64,000 nt of DNA. Source: Azotimanducus sp965199815 (GTDB lineage Bacteria; Pseudomonadota; Gammaproteobacteria; Pseudomonadales; Azotimanducaceae). Position numbers and translations under genes: made by a program. The stretch lies in the NCBI GenBank assembly GCA_965199815.1, contig CBDATE010000034.1, forward strand, positions 1 to 64,000. The letters run 5' to 3'. This document shows positions 17,673 through 25,717 of this stretch, one piece after another. The stretch's first letter is position 1. Each line of letters opens with the position of its first letter. The notes under the pieces are model-generated. The model was not told the origin of the DNA, searched no databases, and saw only the letters and a list, made by a program, of their open reading frames with translations.

Positions 17673-18666
17673 ACATCAACCGGTGCTGCTTGCCGAGGTG
17701 AGTGAGGCGCTCGCGCCTTGTGCTGAAAGCAGCACGGAAAGTACTGCCGGAAATACAACCGGAAGCAGCGAGCGGGCGGTGCTCTTCGTTGATGCTACCT
17801 ATGGCCGCGGCGGTCACGCGCGGCATCTTCTGTCAGCACTCGGGCCGCTGGGCCGCCTGGTGGTAATCGACCGGGATCCGGCCGCGATTCGTCATGCGCG
17901 CGCCTGGGCGCGGAACGAACCGCGCGTACTGGTTATCAAGGGGCGTTTCGGTCAGCTTCGCGATCACCTCACTGCCCATTCACTCACGCCCATTGATGCG
18001 CTACTCGTTGATCTTGGTGTTTCTTCCCCGCAGCTCGAGGATGCTTCGCGCGGGTTCTCATTTCGTCTGGCTGGACCGCTCGACATGCGCATGGACAATG
18101 AATCCGGCACACCACTGACCGACTGGCTGGATTCAGTCGGTCAAGCCGAGCTTGCCAGGGTACTTGTCGAGTTCGGAGAACTGCCGCGCACCACAGCAGC
18201 GAGGGTCGCCGAAGGCATCATCCGCTCGCGACAAACGGTACCTATCGACACCACGCAAGCGCTTGCCGCTCTGGTGCGGCCGCTCATGGGGCGGCCACGG
18301 CGACGCTCGCAGGCCGGTAAAGACCCGGCGACCGGCGTTTTCCAGGCTCTGCGTATGCATATCAACAAGGAAGTGGATGAGCTTGAACAGTGCCTCGAGC
18401 AAGGATTTGCGCTGCTGCGTGAAGCTGGCCGCATGGCCGTGATTTCCTTTCATTCGATTGAAGATCGCATCGTCAAGCGTCGCTTTCGATATTGGCTGAT
18501 GGGAGACCCCGGTCTCGCGCGCCTGCCGATTCCCGGCCGTCAGGGCCAGGCGCGCTCCGTCATTCGCCTGGCAGTTCCCGATCAGGCCGAGATCAAGGCC
18601 AATCCACGCGCGCGCAGCGCAAGGCTCAGGGTAATCGAGAAGTGCGCCATGGAGATGGCGGCATGA
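17647..18666 (+). CDS. rsmH: 16S rRNA (cytosine1402-N4)-methyltransferase
   Basis: A 339-residue SAM-dependent methyltransferase (MraW) that N4-methylates C1402 in the decoding centre of 16S rRNA. The start FEHQPVLLAEV is followed by the motif VDATYGRGGHARHLL and IDRDPAAI (SAM binding). DLGVSSPQLEDASRGFSF is the family signature, and the C terminus with ISFHSIEDRIVKRRFR is complete. An extra low-complexity segment rich in Ser and Thr (about residues 20-37, CAESSTESTAGNTTGSS) separates the first strand from the SAM motif. The start ATG at 17647 follows a GAGGAAAG ribosome site and overlaps mraZ by 26 nt; the longer open frame is a shadow. It overlaps ftsL by 4 nt. Confidence 0.96.
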   Translation: MSQSSSVFEHQPVLLAEVSEALAPCAESSTESTAGNTTGSSERAVLFVDATYGRGGHARHLLSALGPLGRLVVIDRDPAAIRHARAWARNEPRVLVIKGRFGQLRDHLTAHSLTPIDALLVDLGVSSPQLEDASRGFSFRLAGPLDMRMDNESGTPLTDWLDSVGQAELARVLVEFGELPRTTAARVAEGIIRSRQTVPIDTTQALAALVRPLMGRPRRRSQAGKDPATGVFQALRMHINKEVDELEQCLEQGFALLREAGRMAVISFHSIEDRIVKRRFRYWLMGDPGLARLPIPGRQGQARSVIRLAVPDQAEIKANPRARSARLRVIEKCAMEMAA

Positions 18667-18929
18667 GAGTTCATGGCCCGAAACTCATCGTGCTTTTCGC
18701 GCTGGTCACCTTTCTGGCCATACTGTCTGCTGCCGCCGCCGAAAAGAAGCGCTTGCTTTCGGGAGAGTTGCAGTCGGCCTGGGAGCATGGCGACGCGATT
18801 CTGCACACCTACAGTCGCTTGCTGATCGAACGCGGCGCGCTCAGGAGTAACCGGCGGCTCGATGAGATTGCCAGTAATCGGCTCGCCATGCGCTACCCCG
18901 ACGAAGTGCGCTGGGTCGAAGCGCCATGA
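18663..18929 (+). CDS. ftsL: cell division protein FtsL
   Basis: An 88-residue bitopic membrane protein. A short N terminus MRVHGPK is followed by a membrane span (LIVLFALVTFLAILSAA, about residues 8-24) and a periplasmic heptad-patterned helix, the layout of FtsL, which works with FtsB and FtsQ to activate FtsWI. Sequence identity is always low in this family, and the call rests largely on size, topology and place between rsmH and ftsI. Both ends overlap their neighbours as ATGA, which fixes the start inside a longer open frame. Confidence 0.9.
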   Translation: MRVHGPKLIVLFALVTFLAILSAAAAEKKRLLSGELQSAWEHGDAILHTYSRLLIERGALRSNRRLDEIASNRLAMRYPDEVRWVEAP

Positions 18930-20656
18930 GCAGCAATACCCCGGGTGTCCCCGCGAGCGCCGTCCCCACGAGTGCCACGAGCGCCGTCCCCACGAGCGTC
19001 AGCATGAGCAGCCGCTACCGGTTCATGCTCGGCTGCTTCCTGCTGGTCACCACGCTGTTCATGGGCTACCAGTTCTTTCTCACCTTCGTGCGCCAGGAGT
19101 TCCTGCAAACCCAGGGTGAAATGCGCTCCAACCGCCTGGAGACGGTCGCCGCGCATCGTGGCATCATCTTCGACCGCTTCGGCGAGCCGCTGGCGATCAG
19201 TACGCCCGTGTTTACTCTGGTGGTTGATCCGGTCATTGCCGCGTGGAGCGAGCAGGAAACCAGACGCATCGCCGAATTGCTCGACATCTCCTCCAGCGAG
19301 CTGAGCCAGATGTTGCAAAGCCACAAGCAGGCCGGTCGCAGATACCTGCGCCTGGCCAGACGCCTGGATCCGGAGCAAGCCGGCAAGTTTCGTCAGCCGC
19401 AGCTGACAGGGCTCTTTCTCGAACGCGAATATCGGCGCTTCTATCCGGCAGGTGAGGCGGCGGCGCATCTGGTAGGTGCCACGAACAGCGACAATCTGGG
19501 CATTGAAGGCATCGAGTACGCCTATGACCGCGCGCTGGCCGCTCACGATGGTGCGCGTCGCGTACTGCGCAACGAGCAGGGCGAGGTGGTCAAGCATCTC
19601 GGCTATGAACAGCTGCCGAGATTCGGCGATGATCTTGTGCTCTCGGTGGACATTCACCTGCAGCATCACGCACACAGCGCCCTGGCGCGCGCGATTCAGG
19701 ACACCCGCGCCAAGTCAGGTGCACTGGTCATGCTTGATGCCCGCAACGGAGAGATCCTGGCACTCGTCAATCAGCCCAGCTTCAACCCGAATGCGCCCTT
19801 TTCCGAGCATGGTGCCCGCAGAAACCGGGCAGTGACTGACAGTTATGAGCCCGGCTCCACCGTGAAGCCTTTCGCCGCTCTGGCCGCACTGAGAAGCCGG
19901 ATCTTTCGCCCCGATTCAGTCATCGACACCAGCCCCGGCCACATCCGCGTCGGGCGCAAGCTGGTCGAGGACCCGCGTGATTACGGAGTTCTGACGCTGA
20001 CTGGCGTGATCGCCAAGTCGAGTCAGGTGGGTATCAGTCGGGTCGCACTCAGCCTGCACGAGACGGCTGTGTTCGAGGTGCTTGAAGCGCTCGGATTCGG
20101 CACTCCGACACTGAGCGGACTGCCCTTCGAGGAGCCGGGCGAACTCAGTCGGCGCGGGCTGTCCAGCGACCTGACGCGCGCCACCCTGGCCTATGGCTAT
20201 GGATTGACAGTGACACCCATGCAGTTGGCGAGCGCCTATCTCACCCTCGCGACAGGCGGTCTGCGCATACGCCCGACCGTATTCAAGTCCCCGCCTGAAA
20301 GGGCTGTCGGGGAACGCATATTTGCCCGGCGCGAGGTGGGTCAGGTCACGCGCATGCTGGAACAGCCCATCACGTCCGAAGGCACTGCCTGGCGCGCGCG
20401 CGTCCCCGGCTACAAGGTGGCGGGAAAGACCGGGACGGTGCGCAAGGTCGGGCCGAGCGGATACGATTCGTCGCGGCATGCCACCTGGTTTGCGGGCATG
20501 GCACCGGCAAGCGACCCGCGCTTCGTGCTGGTGGTGTTGATCGACGAGCCCGACATTCGCGATGCCAGCGGCGGCTCGGTCTGTGCCCCTGTGTTCGCTC
20601 GCGTGGCCGCGCTCGCGGTGCATCATCTGGGTATCGCGCCCGAGGTGCGCGCATGA
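18926..20656 (+). CDS. ftsI: septal peptidoglycan transpeptidase FtsI (PBP3), with SSQ in place of SSN
   Basis: A 576-residue class B penicillin-binding protein that crosslinks septal peptidoglycan with FtsW. A Pro/Ser/Thr/Val-rich N terminus encoded by a 24-bp repeat precedes the membrane span (about residues 32-52). The catalytic serine is in EPGSTVKPF (Ser311, Lys314). KTG is at 501-503. The second active-site motif, usually SSN, reads SSQ (365-367; CAG codon at 20024-20026) in AKSSQVGISRVAL. The pedestal domain motifs RGIIFDRFGEPLA and RFYPAGEAAAHLVG are normal. The start overlaps ftsL as ATGA; an internal ATG at residue 27 is an alternative that would remove the repeat. The end overlaps murE by 4 nt. 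Confidence 0.95.
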   Translation: MSSNTPGVPASAVPTSATSAVPTSVSMSSRYRFMLGCFLLVTTLFMGYQFFLTFVRQEFLQTQGEMRSNRLETVAAHRGIIFDRFGEPLAISTPVFTLVVDPVIAAWSEQETRRIAELLDISSSELSQMLQSHKQAGRRYLRLARRLDPEQAGKFRQPQLTGLFLEREYRRFYPAGEAAAHLVGATNSDNLGIEGIEYAYDRALAAHDGARRVLRNEQGEVVKHLGYEQLPRFGDDLVLSVDIHLQHHAHSALARAIQDTRAKSGALVMLDARNGEILALVNQPSFNPNAPFSEHGARRNRAVTDSYEPGSTVKPFAALAALRSRIFRPDSVIDTSPGHIRVGRKLVEDPRDYGVLTLTGVIAKSSQVGISRVALSLHETAVFEVLEALGFGTPTLSGLPFEEPGELSRRGLSSDLTRATLAYGYGLTVTPMQLASAYLTLATGGLRIRPTVFKSPPERAVGERIFARREVGQVTRMLEQPITSEGTAWRARVPGYKVAGKTGTVRKVGPSGYDSSRHATWFAGMAPASDPRFVLVVLIDEPDIRDASGGSVCAPVFARVAALAVHHLGIAPEVRA

Positions 20657-22089
20657 TGGCGCTTTCCCTGGCCATGCTCTTTCCCGAAACCGGCGACCCG
20701 GTGACGCAAGTAAGCGGTCTCGCGCTCGACTCGCGACAGGTCGTCCCCGGCGATCTGTTCATCGCACTTGCGGGCAGCGAGCGTGACGGACACGACTTCG
20801 CAGCGCAGGCCGTGAAGCGAGGCGCGGTCGCCATTGCCTGTGAACGCCACTTGCCCGGCATGTCGGTGCCGGTGATCAGCGAGCCGAACCTGCGCACCAT
20901 GGTGGGCGAACTGGCGGCGCGATTCTACGGGGAACCGGCCTTGAGCCTGCGCGTACTGGCGGTTACTGGCACCAACGGCAAGACATCCGTGGCCTGGTAC
21001 ATCGCCAGCCTGCTGAATGCGCTTGGGGAGTCCGCCGTCTGCCACGGCACGGTTGGCTGGGGCCAGCCGCCGCGGCTTGTTGCCACCAGCCTGACCACGC
21101 CGGATGCCATCACCTTGCAGGCACGATTCAATTCGCTGCGCCTTGCCGGTGTGCGTTGGGTGGCGCTTGAAGCCAGCTCGCATGCGCTTGATCAGCATCG
21201 CATTGAAGCGAGCAATCCGGAGGTCGCCATCTTCACCAACCTCGGCCGCGATCATCTCGACTATCACGCGCACATGGATGCCTATCTCGAAGCCAAGATG
21301 CGCCTCTTTCGCATGCCCTCCGTCAAGTTGGCAGTGATCAACGCGGATGACCCGGTGGCAGGCGCTATCGAGGCGGCGGTTCCCGGAGATGTGCAGATAT
21401 GGCGCATTGGCAAGAGTCGTCAGGCCGATGTGCGCTACGCCTTGCAGGAGGTGTGCACGGGCATGCAACTGAATGTCCGGTCGCCCTGGGGTGGCTTCGA
21501 GGCACCGGTCTCCATGATTGGCGAGACCGGGCCGATCAACCTGCTGACCGCCATGGTCAGCCTGGCGGCACTCGGGTTCGATCTGCGTACCATGATCGAG
21601 CAGATACCGCAGCTGCCGCCCGTGCCCGGAAGGATGCAGGTATTCGCTGCCCGCGTACCGGTCGTCGTCGATTACGCCCACACCCCGGATGCCCTGCGCC
21701 ATGCCCTGACATCCTTGCGCCAGCGATTCAGCGAGGGCGTGATTTGCGTGTTCGGGTGTGGTGGCGACCGCGATTCCGGCAAGCGCGCACTCATGGCATC
21801 GGTGGTGGACAGCCTGGCGACGGATGCCTGGGTGACCGACGACAACCCCAGAGAAGAATCGGCGAGCGACATACGCTCCGAGATTTGTCGCGGGTTCACG
21901 CGACTCACGCCGCAGAACGTGGCGAATCGCTCACACGCTGCCCGTCAGGCTCTGGCCTCGGCGCGGGCAGGACAAGTGCTTCTGCTCGCCGGCAAGGGGC
22001 ATGAGGCGGGCATGATTCGCAAGGGTCGCGTCACGCCATGCAGTGATCTTGATCTCGCGCACAGCCTCGCGGAGTGTCAGGCATGTTGA
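20653..22089 (+). CDS. murE: UDP-MurNAc-tripeptide synthetase MurE (meso-diaminopimelate type)
   Basis: A 478-residue Mur ligase adding the third amino acid to UDP-MurNAc-L-Ala-D-Glu. ATP motif TGTNGKT is at residues 105-111. ASSHALDQHR and FTNLGRDHLDYHAHMD are conserved. DNPR at 397-400 is the motif that selects meso-diaminopimelate, so the peptidoglycan is of the usual Gram-negative type. The gene has normal length and is not fused to MurF. It overlaps ftsI by 4 nt and mraY by 7 nt; murF, which normally lies between murE and mraY, is not there. Confidence 0.96.
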   Translation: MMALSLAMLFPETGDPVTQVSGLALDSRQVVPGDLFIALAGSERDGHDFAAQAVKRGAVAIACERHLPGMSVPVISEPNLRTMVGELAARFYGEPALSLRVLAVTGTNGKTSVAWYIASLLNALGESAVCHGTVGWGQPPRLVATSLTTPDAITLQARFNSLRLAGVRWVALEASSHALDQHRIEASNPEVAIFTNLGRDHLDYHAHMDAYLEAKMRLFRMPSVKLAVINADDPVAGAIEAAVPGDVQIWRIGKSRQADVRYALQEVCTGMQLNVRSPWGGFEAPVSMIGETGPINLLTAMVSLAALGFDLRTMIEQIPQLPPVPGRMQVFAARVPVVVDYAHTPDALRHALTSLRQRFSEGVICVFGCGGDRDSGKRALMASVVDSLATDAWVTDDNPREESASDIRSEICRGFTRLTPQNVANRSHAARQALASARAGQVLLLAGKGHEAGMIRKGRVTPCSDLDLAHSLAECQAC

Positions 22090-23165
22090 ACTGGCTGGTG
22101 GACATGCTGTTGCAGATCGACCCGGGCTTCGGAGTGTTTCATTACCTGACCGTTCGCACGGTGTTTGCCGCAGTGACCGCGCTGCTCATCAGTCTGCTGC
22201 TCGGTACCAGGGTGATTCGCTTCCTGCAACGCCTGCAGGTCAAGCAGGTGGTTCGTCAGGATGGCCCACAGACGCATCTCGCCAAGGAGGGGACACCGAC
22301 CATGGGCGGGTTGCTCATTCTCGGCGTGTTTGTTCTGACGGCGCTCATCTGGGCGCGGCTCGGGAACACCTACGTGTGGGTAGTGGTGTTGGCGACCCTG
22401 GCCTTCGGAGTGATCGGATTCATTGATGACTATCTCAAGGTAGTGCGCGGTAATTCGGGAGGTCTGCGCGCGCGCTGGAAATTCACGGCGCAATCCATCA
22501 TCGCGCTCAGCGTCGGCGGCTTCCTGTATGTCACCGCCACGGACAGCGCACAGACAGCTCTGTTCGTGCCGATTTTCAAGGAAGTCGCGCTTGATTGGGG
22601 CCCGGCCTACGTGCTGTTTGCCTATTTCGTGATCGTGGGCAGCAGCAACGCGGTGAATCTCACCGACGGGCTTGATGGTTTGGCCATCATGCCTTGCGCC
22701 ATGATTGTCTCGGCGCTCGGGCTGCTCGCCTATGTAGCCGGGCACGCGGAGATGTCGGTCTATTTCGGCGTACCGCACATCGAGGGCGCTGGCGAACTGG
22801 CGATTGTGTGCGGGGCCATCGCCGGTGCCGCGCTCGGCTTTCTCTGGTTCAACGCCTATCCGGCGCAGGTGTTCATGGGCGATGTCGGTGCCCTCGCCCT
22901 CGGAGCCGCTCTGGGGGTACTCGCGCTCATCGCGCGACATGAGCTCCTGCTGGTGGTGATGGGCGGCGTGTTCGTGCTGGAAACCCTGTCGGTCATGGTG
23001 CAGGTGGCATCCTTTCGCCTGACAGGTCGGCGAGTCTTTCGCATGGCCCCCTTGCATCATCACTTCGAACTCAAGGGTTGGCCGGAATCCGTGGTCATCG
23101 TGCGCTTCTGGATCATCAGCCTGGTGCTGGTGCTGGTGGCGCTCTCCACCTTGAAGATTCGCTAG
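22083..23165 (+). CDS. mraY: phospho-MurNAc-pentapeptide transferase MraY
   Basis: A 360-residue polytopic membrane enzyme that transfers phospho-MurNAc-pentapeptide to undecaprenyl phosphate, making lipid I. The aspartate-rich motif FIDDYLKV, the second motif NAVNLTDGLDGLA, and FMGDVGALALG are all present. The histidine motif APLHHHFELKGWPE near the C terminus is also intact. About ten membrane spans are visible. The start ATG at 22083 (MLNWLVDML) overlaps the end of murE by 7 nt; a slightly earlier GTG is possible. It is followed by murD. Confidence 0.97.
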   Translation: MLNWLVDMLLQIDPGFGVFHYLTVRTVFAAVTALLISLLLGTRVIRFLQRLQVKQVVRQDGPQTHLAKEGTPTMGGLLILGVFVLTALIWARLGNTYVWVVVLATLAFGVIGFIDDYLKVVRGNSGGLRARWKFTAQSIIALSVGGFLYVTATDSAQTALFVPIFKEVALDWGPAYVLFAYFVIVGSSNAVNLTDGLDGLAIMPCAMIVSALGLLAYVAGHAEMSVYFGVPHIEGAGELAIVCGAIAGAALGFLWFNAYPAQVFMGDVGALALGAALGVLALIARHELLLVVMGGVFVLETLSVMVQVASFRLTGRRVFRMAPLHHHFELKGWPESVVIVRFWIISLVLVLVALSTLKIR

Positions 23166-23180
23166 CGAGTGGGCGCTGCG

Positions 23181-24545
23181 ATGAATCGACAGATAATCGT
23201 CGGCCTCGGGGTCACTGGCTATTCTCTGGTGCGGCATCTGCGCGCCGCGGGCACACGTGATCTCCTCGTGGTGGATACGCGCGACGAACCGCCCATGCTG
23301 GCAGCTGCACAGCGTACCTGGCCGGATGTCGAATATGTCTGTGGCCGGGCATCGAGATACATCTCCTGGCGCGAGGCCGTGCGCGTCTGGGTGAGTCCCG
23401 GGGTGGCCATGGATGCCTGCCTGCTGGTCATGCCGCGACGTCTCGGCATACCCATGGACAGCGATGTGGGACTCTTTTTGCGCACTGTTCAGGTACCCGT
23501 GTTCGGGGTGACCGGCACCAACGGCAAGAGCACTGTGTGCAGCCTGGCCGCGCATCTGGCGCGTGAAACTGGCGTGAACATGCTCCTTGGCGGCAATATC
23601 GGCCAACCCGCGCTTGATCTTCTCGGGCAACCGGCAAGCGCCTGCCTGCTCGAACTGTCGAGCTTTCAACTGGAAAGACTGCACAGCGAGTGCCTGTACA
23701 TGGGCTCGGTGCTCAATCTCGCGCCGGATCATGCCGACCGTCACGCTACCTTCGATGAGTACCGTGAGGCCAAGCTGAGAATCTATCAAGGTGCCGAGAT
23801 CAGCCTGGAGAACCGCCAGGATGCATCGACCGCCTCACGTGGCGCGCGTGTCAGGCGCAGTTTCGGGCTTGATGCACCGCCTGGAGAGCTGGATGCCGGG
23901 CTGCTTGACGGCGACTGGCTCAGCCTGGGTCAGGAACGTATTGCGCGGGCGCGGGAACTGTCGCTGATTGGCCGCCACGGATGCGCGAATGCGCTTGCCG
24001 CGCTGGCGCTGGCAGCCGAGGCGGGCGTGGATGTGCGAGCTGTCGGCGCACATCTGGCGAGCTTCGAGGGGCTTGAACACCGAGCGCGCCTGGTGGGGGT
24101 GCGTCAGGGTGTGCGCTGGATTGACGATTCCAAGGCCACCAATCTGGCGGCGGCGCTCGCCACCATGGAAGGGCTGAGCGCTGCGCCAAACACGGATGCT
24201 CTCTCGGCAGGTTCAACAGAAGATCTGTCGGGCGGTCTCTGGTGGATTCTCGGCGGCGATGCCAAGGGCGTTGATCTCACTCCCCTGAAAGACGCTCTCG
24301 GTACGCATGTGCGCGGTTTGTGTGTTCTCGGCAAGGATGCCGAGCGATTTCTTGATGTGGTGGGCGACGCAGCGCCGGTGATGCGCGCCGGGTCCATGCA
24401 CGAGGCGGTGGCGTTGTGCGCCGCGCGTTCACAGGCGGGAGATACGGTGCTGCTCTCGCCCGCCGCGGCGAGCCTGGACATGTTCGCGAACTATCGGGCG
24501 CGTGGGCGCGCCTTCGCAAGTGCCATGCAGGCGCTCGACGCATGA
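23181..24545 (+). CDS. murD: UDP-MurNAc-L-alanine:D-glutamate ligase MurD
   Basis: A 454-residue Mur ligase adding D-glutamate. It starts with a Rossmann-like IIVGLGVTGYSLVRHL. ATP motif TGTNGKST is at about 111-118, LELSSFQLE and NLAPDHADRHATFDEY follow, and DSKATNLAAA and SPAAASLDMFANY complete the family signature. An insertion near residue 335-350 is rich in Ser, Ala and Asp. The ATG at 23181 was preferred to a GTG at 23169, which lies only 3 bp past mraY and adds four residues. It overlaps ftsW as ATGA. Confidence 0.96.
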   Translation: MNRQIIVGLGVTGYSLVRHLRAAGTRDLLVVDTRDEPPMLAAAQRTWPDVEYVCGRASRYISWREAVRVWVSPGVAMDACLLVMPRRLGIPMDSDVGLFLRTVQVPVFGVTGTNGKSTVCSLAAHLARETGVNMLLGGNIGQPALDLLGQPASACLLELSSFQLERLHSECLYMGSVLNLAPDHADRHATFDEYREAKLRIYQGAEISLENRQDASTASRGARVRRSFGLDAPPGELDAGLLDGDWLSLGQERIARARELSLIGRHGCANALAALALAAEAGVDVRAVGAHLASFEGLEHRARLVGVRQGVRWIDDSKATNLAAALATMEGLSAAPNTDALSAGSTEDLSGGLWWILGGDAKGVDLTPLKDALGTHVRGLCVLGKDAERFLDVVGDAAPVMRAGSMHEAVALCAARSQAGDTVLLSPAAASLDMFANYRARGRAFASAMQALDA

Positions 24546-25717
24546 ACAGGATGTCTCGCCCAATCTTCGCGCCCGGACTCATCATGCCCGCCTTGGGTCT
24601 CGCCCTGATTGGCCTGGTGATGGTGTCGTCTGCCTCTCTCTCCGGCAGCCTCGAATCACCCTCGAGTTTTGCGTTCACCTTTCGCCACGGACTCAATCTC
24701 GGGGTCGCCCTGGTCGCCTTCCTCATCGTGTCGAGCCTGCCGCTCAATCTCTGGCAGGGCTTTTCGCGCCTGCTCATGGCGGCAGCGCTGGTGCTCCTGG
24801 CGCTGGTGCTCGTCGAGGGCGTGGGGGTGCGCGCGGGCGGTGCGCTCCGCTGGATTGCTCTCGGCCCGGTGTCGCTGCAACCCATCGAGCCGGTCAAGTT
24901 CCTGCTCATCGTCTATCTCGCGGCGACCCTGTCGAGACAGGTGCATCCTCACGGGTTGCCGGTCAGTGCCTACCCGGAACCGGCAATCCTCATTGGTGTC
25001 ATGTCGCTGCTCATCTACATGCAGCCGGATTTTGGCTCGGTGGTGCTGCTCTGGGCGGTGGTTTTGGCCATGACCTTCCTGGCCGGTATGCGTATCTCCC
25101 ATCTGCTGGTCGCGGGCGCGACGCTGGCGAGCGGGCTTGCTGCGCTGGCCATCGCCGCGCCCTACCGGTTGCAACGCATTGCCACTTTCACCGACCCCTG
25201 GCAATTCGCCATGTCCGAGGGGTATCAGTCGGTGCAGGCGCAAATCGCCTATGGGCGCGGGGAAATGACCGGCCTCGGTCTTGGCGACGGCGTACAGAAG
25301 CTCTCCTATCTGCCCGAGGCGCACAACGATTTCATTCTCGCGGTCATCGCCGAGGAACTGGGGTTTCTGGGCAGTCTGGCCGTGGTATGTCTGTTTGCCT
25401 GCCTCATCCTGCACATACTGCGAGTCGGACACGGTGCCTGGTTGCGGCAGGATTTCTTTTCGGCGCTGCTGGCCTGGGGAGTGGGCCTCGCTATCGGATT
25501 GCAGGCGTTGATCAATCTTGGTGTCAGTCTGGGCATCCTGCCCACCAAGGGCTTGACGCTGCCACTGGTCAGTTACGGTGGTAACAGTCTCATGGTAACC
25601 GCCGCCATGCTCGGACTGGTGACGAGAGTCGAGACCGAGGCGTTCGCCAGGGTGATGCGAGCGCCCGCTGCCGGTGCGCCCACTGGCGAGTCACGCACAG
25701 CGGCGGAGATGCCATGA
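24542..25717 (+). CDS. ftsW: septal peptidoglycan glycosyltransferase FtsW
   Basis: A 391-residue SEDS-family membrane protein that polymerises lipid II at the septum together with FtsI. About ten membrane spans are seen. Conserved segments include LGPVSLQPIEPVKF, YMQPDFGSVVLLW (with the conserved catalytic-site Asp) and FTDPWQFAMSEGYQ. The C-terminal GLTLPLVSYGGNSL is the SEDS signature. The start ATG at 24542 overlaps the murD stop, and the end overlaps murC by 4 nt. murG normally follows ftsW in proteobacteria; here no sequence separates ftsW and murC. Confidence 0.96.
   Translation: MNRMSRPIFAPGLIMPALGLALIGLVMVSSASLSGSLESPSSFAFTFRHGLNLGVALVAFLIVSSLPLNLWQGFSRLLMAAALVLLALVLVEGVGVRAGGALRWIALGPVSLQPIEPVKFLLIVYLAATLSRQVHPHGLPVSAYPEPAILIGVMSLLIYMQPDFGSVVLLWAVVLAMTFLAGMRISHLLVAGATLASGLAALAIAAPYRLQRIATFTDPWQFAMSEGYQSVQAQIAYGRGEMTGLGLGDGVQKLSYLPEAHNDFILAVIAEELGFLGSLAVVCLFACLILHILRVGHGAWLRQDFFSALLAWGVGLAIGLQALINLGVSLGILPTKGLTLPLVSYGGNSLMVTAAMLGLVTRVETEAFARVMRAPAAGAPTGESRTAAEMP

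Noticed and set aside
20653..22089. MurE-MurF fusion explaining the missing murF
   Set aside because: The protein is 478 residues, a normal MurE with a single ATP motif and one DNPR motif; there is no second ligase domain.
22077..23789. 570-codon minus-strand open frame across mraY and murD
   Set aside because: Rich in His, Gln and Arg with no domain signal; mraY and murD on the other strand are certain.
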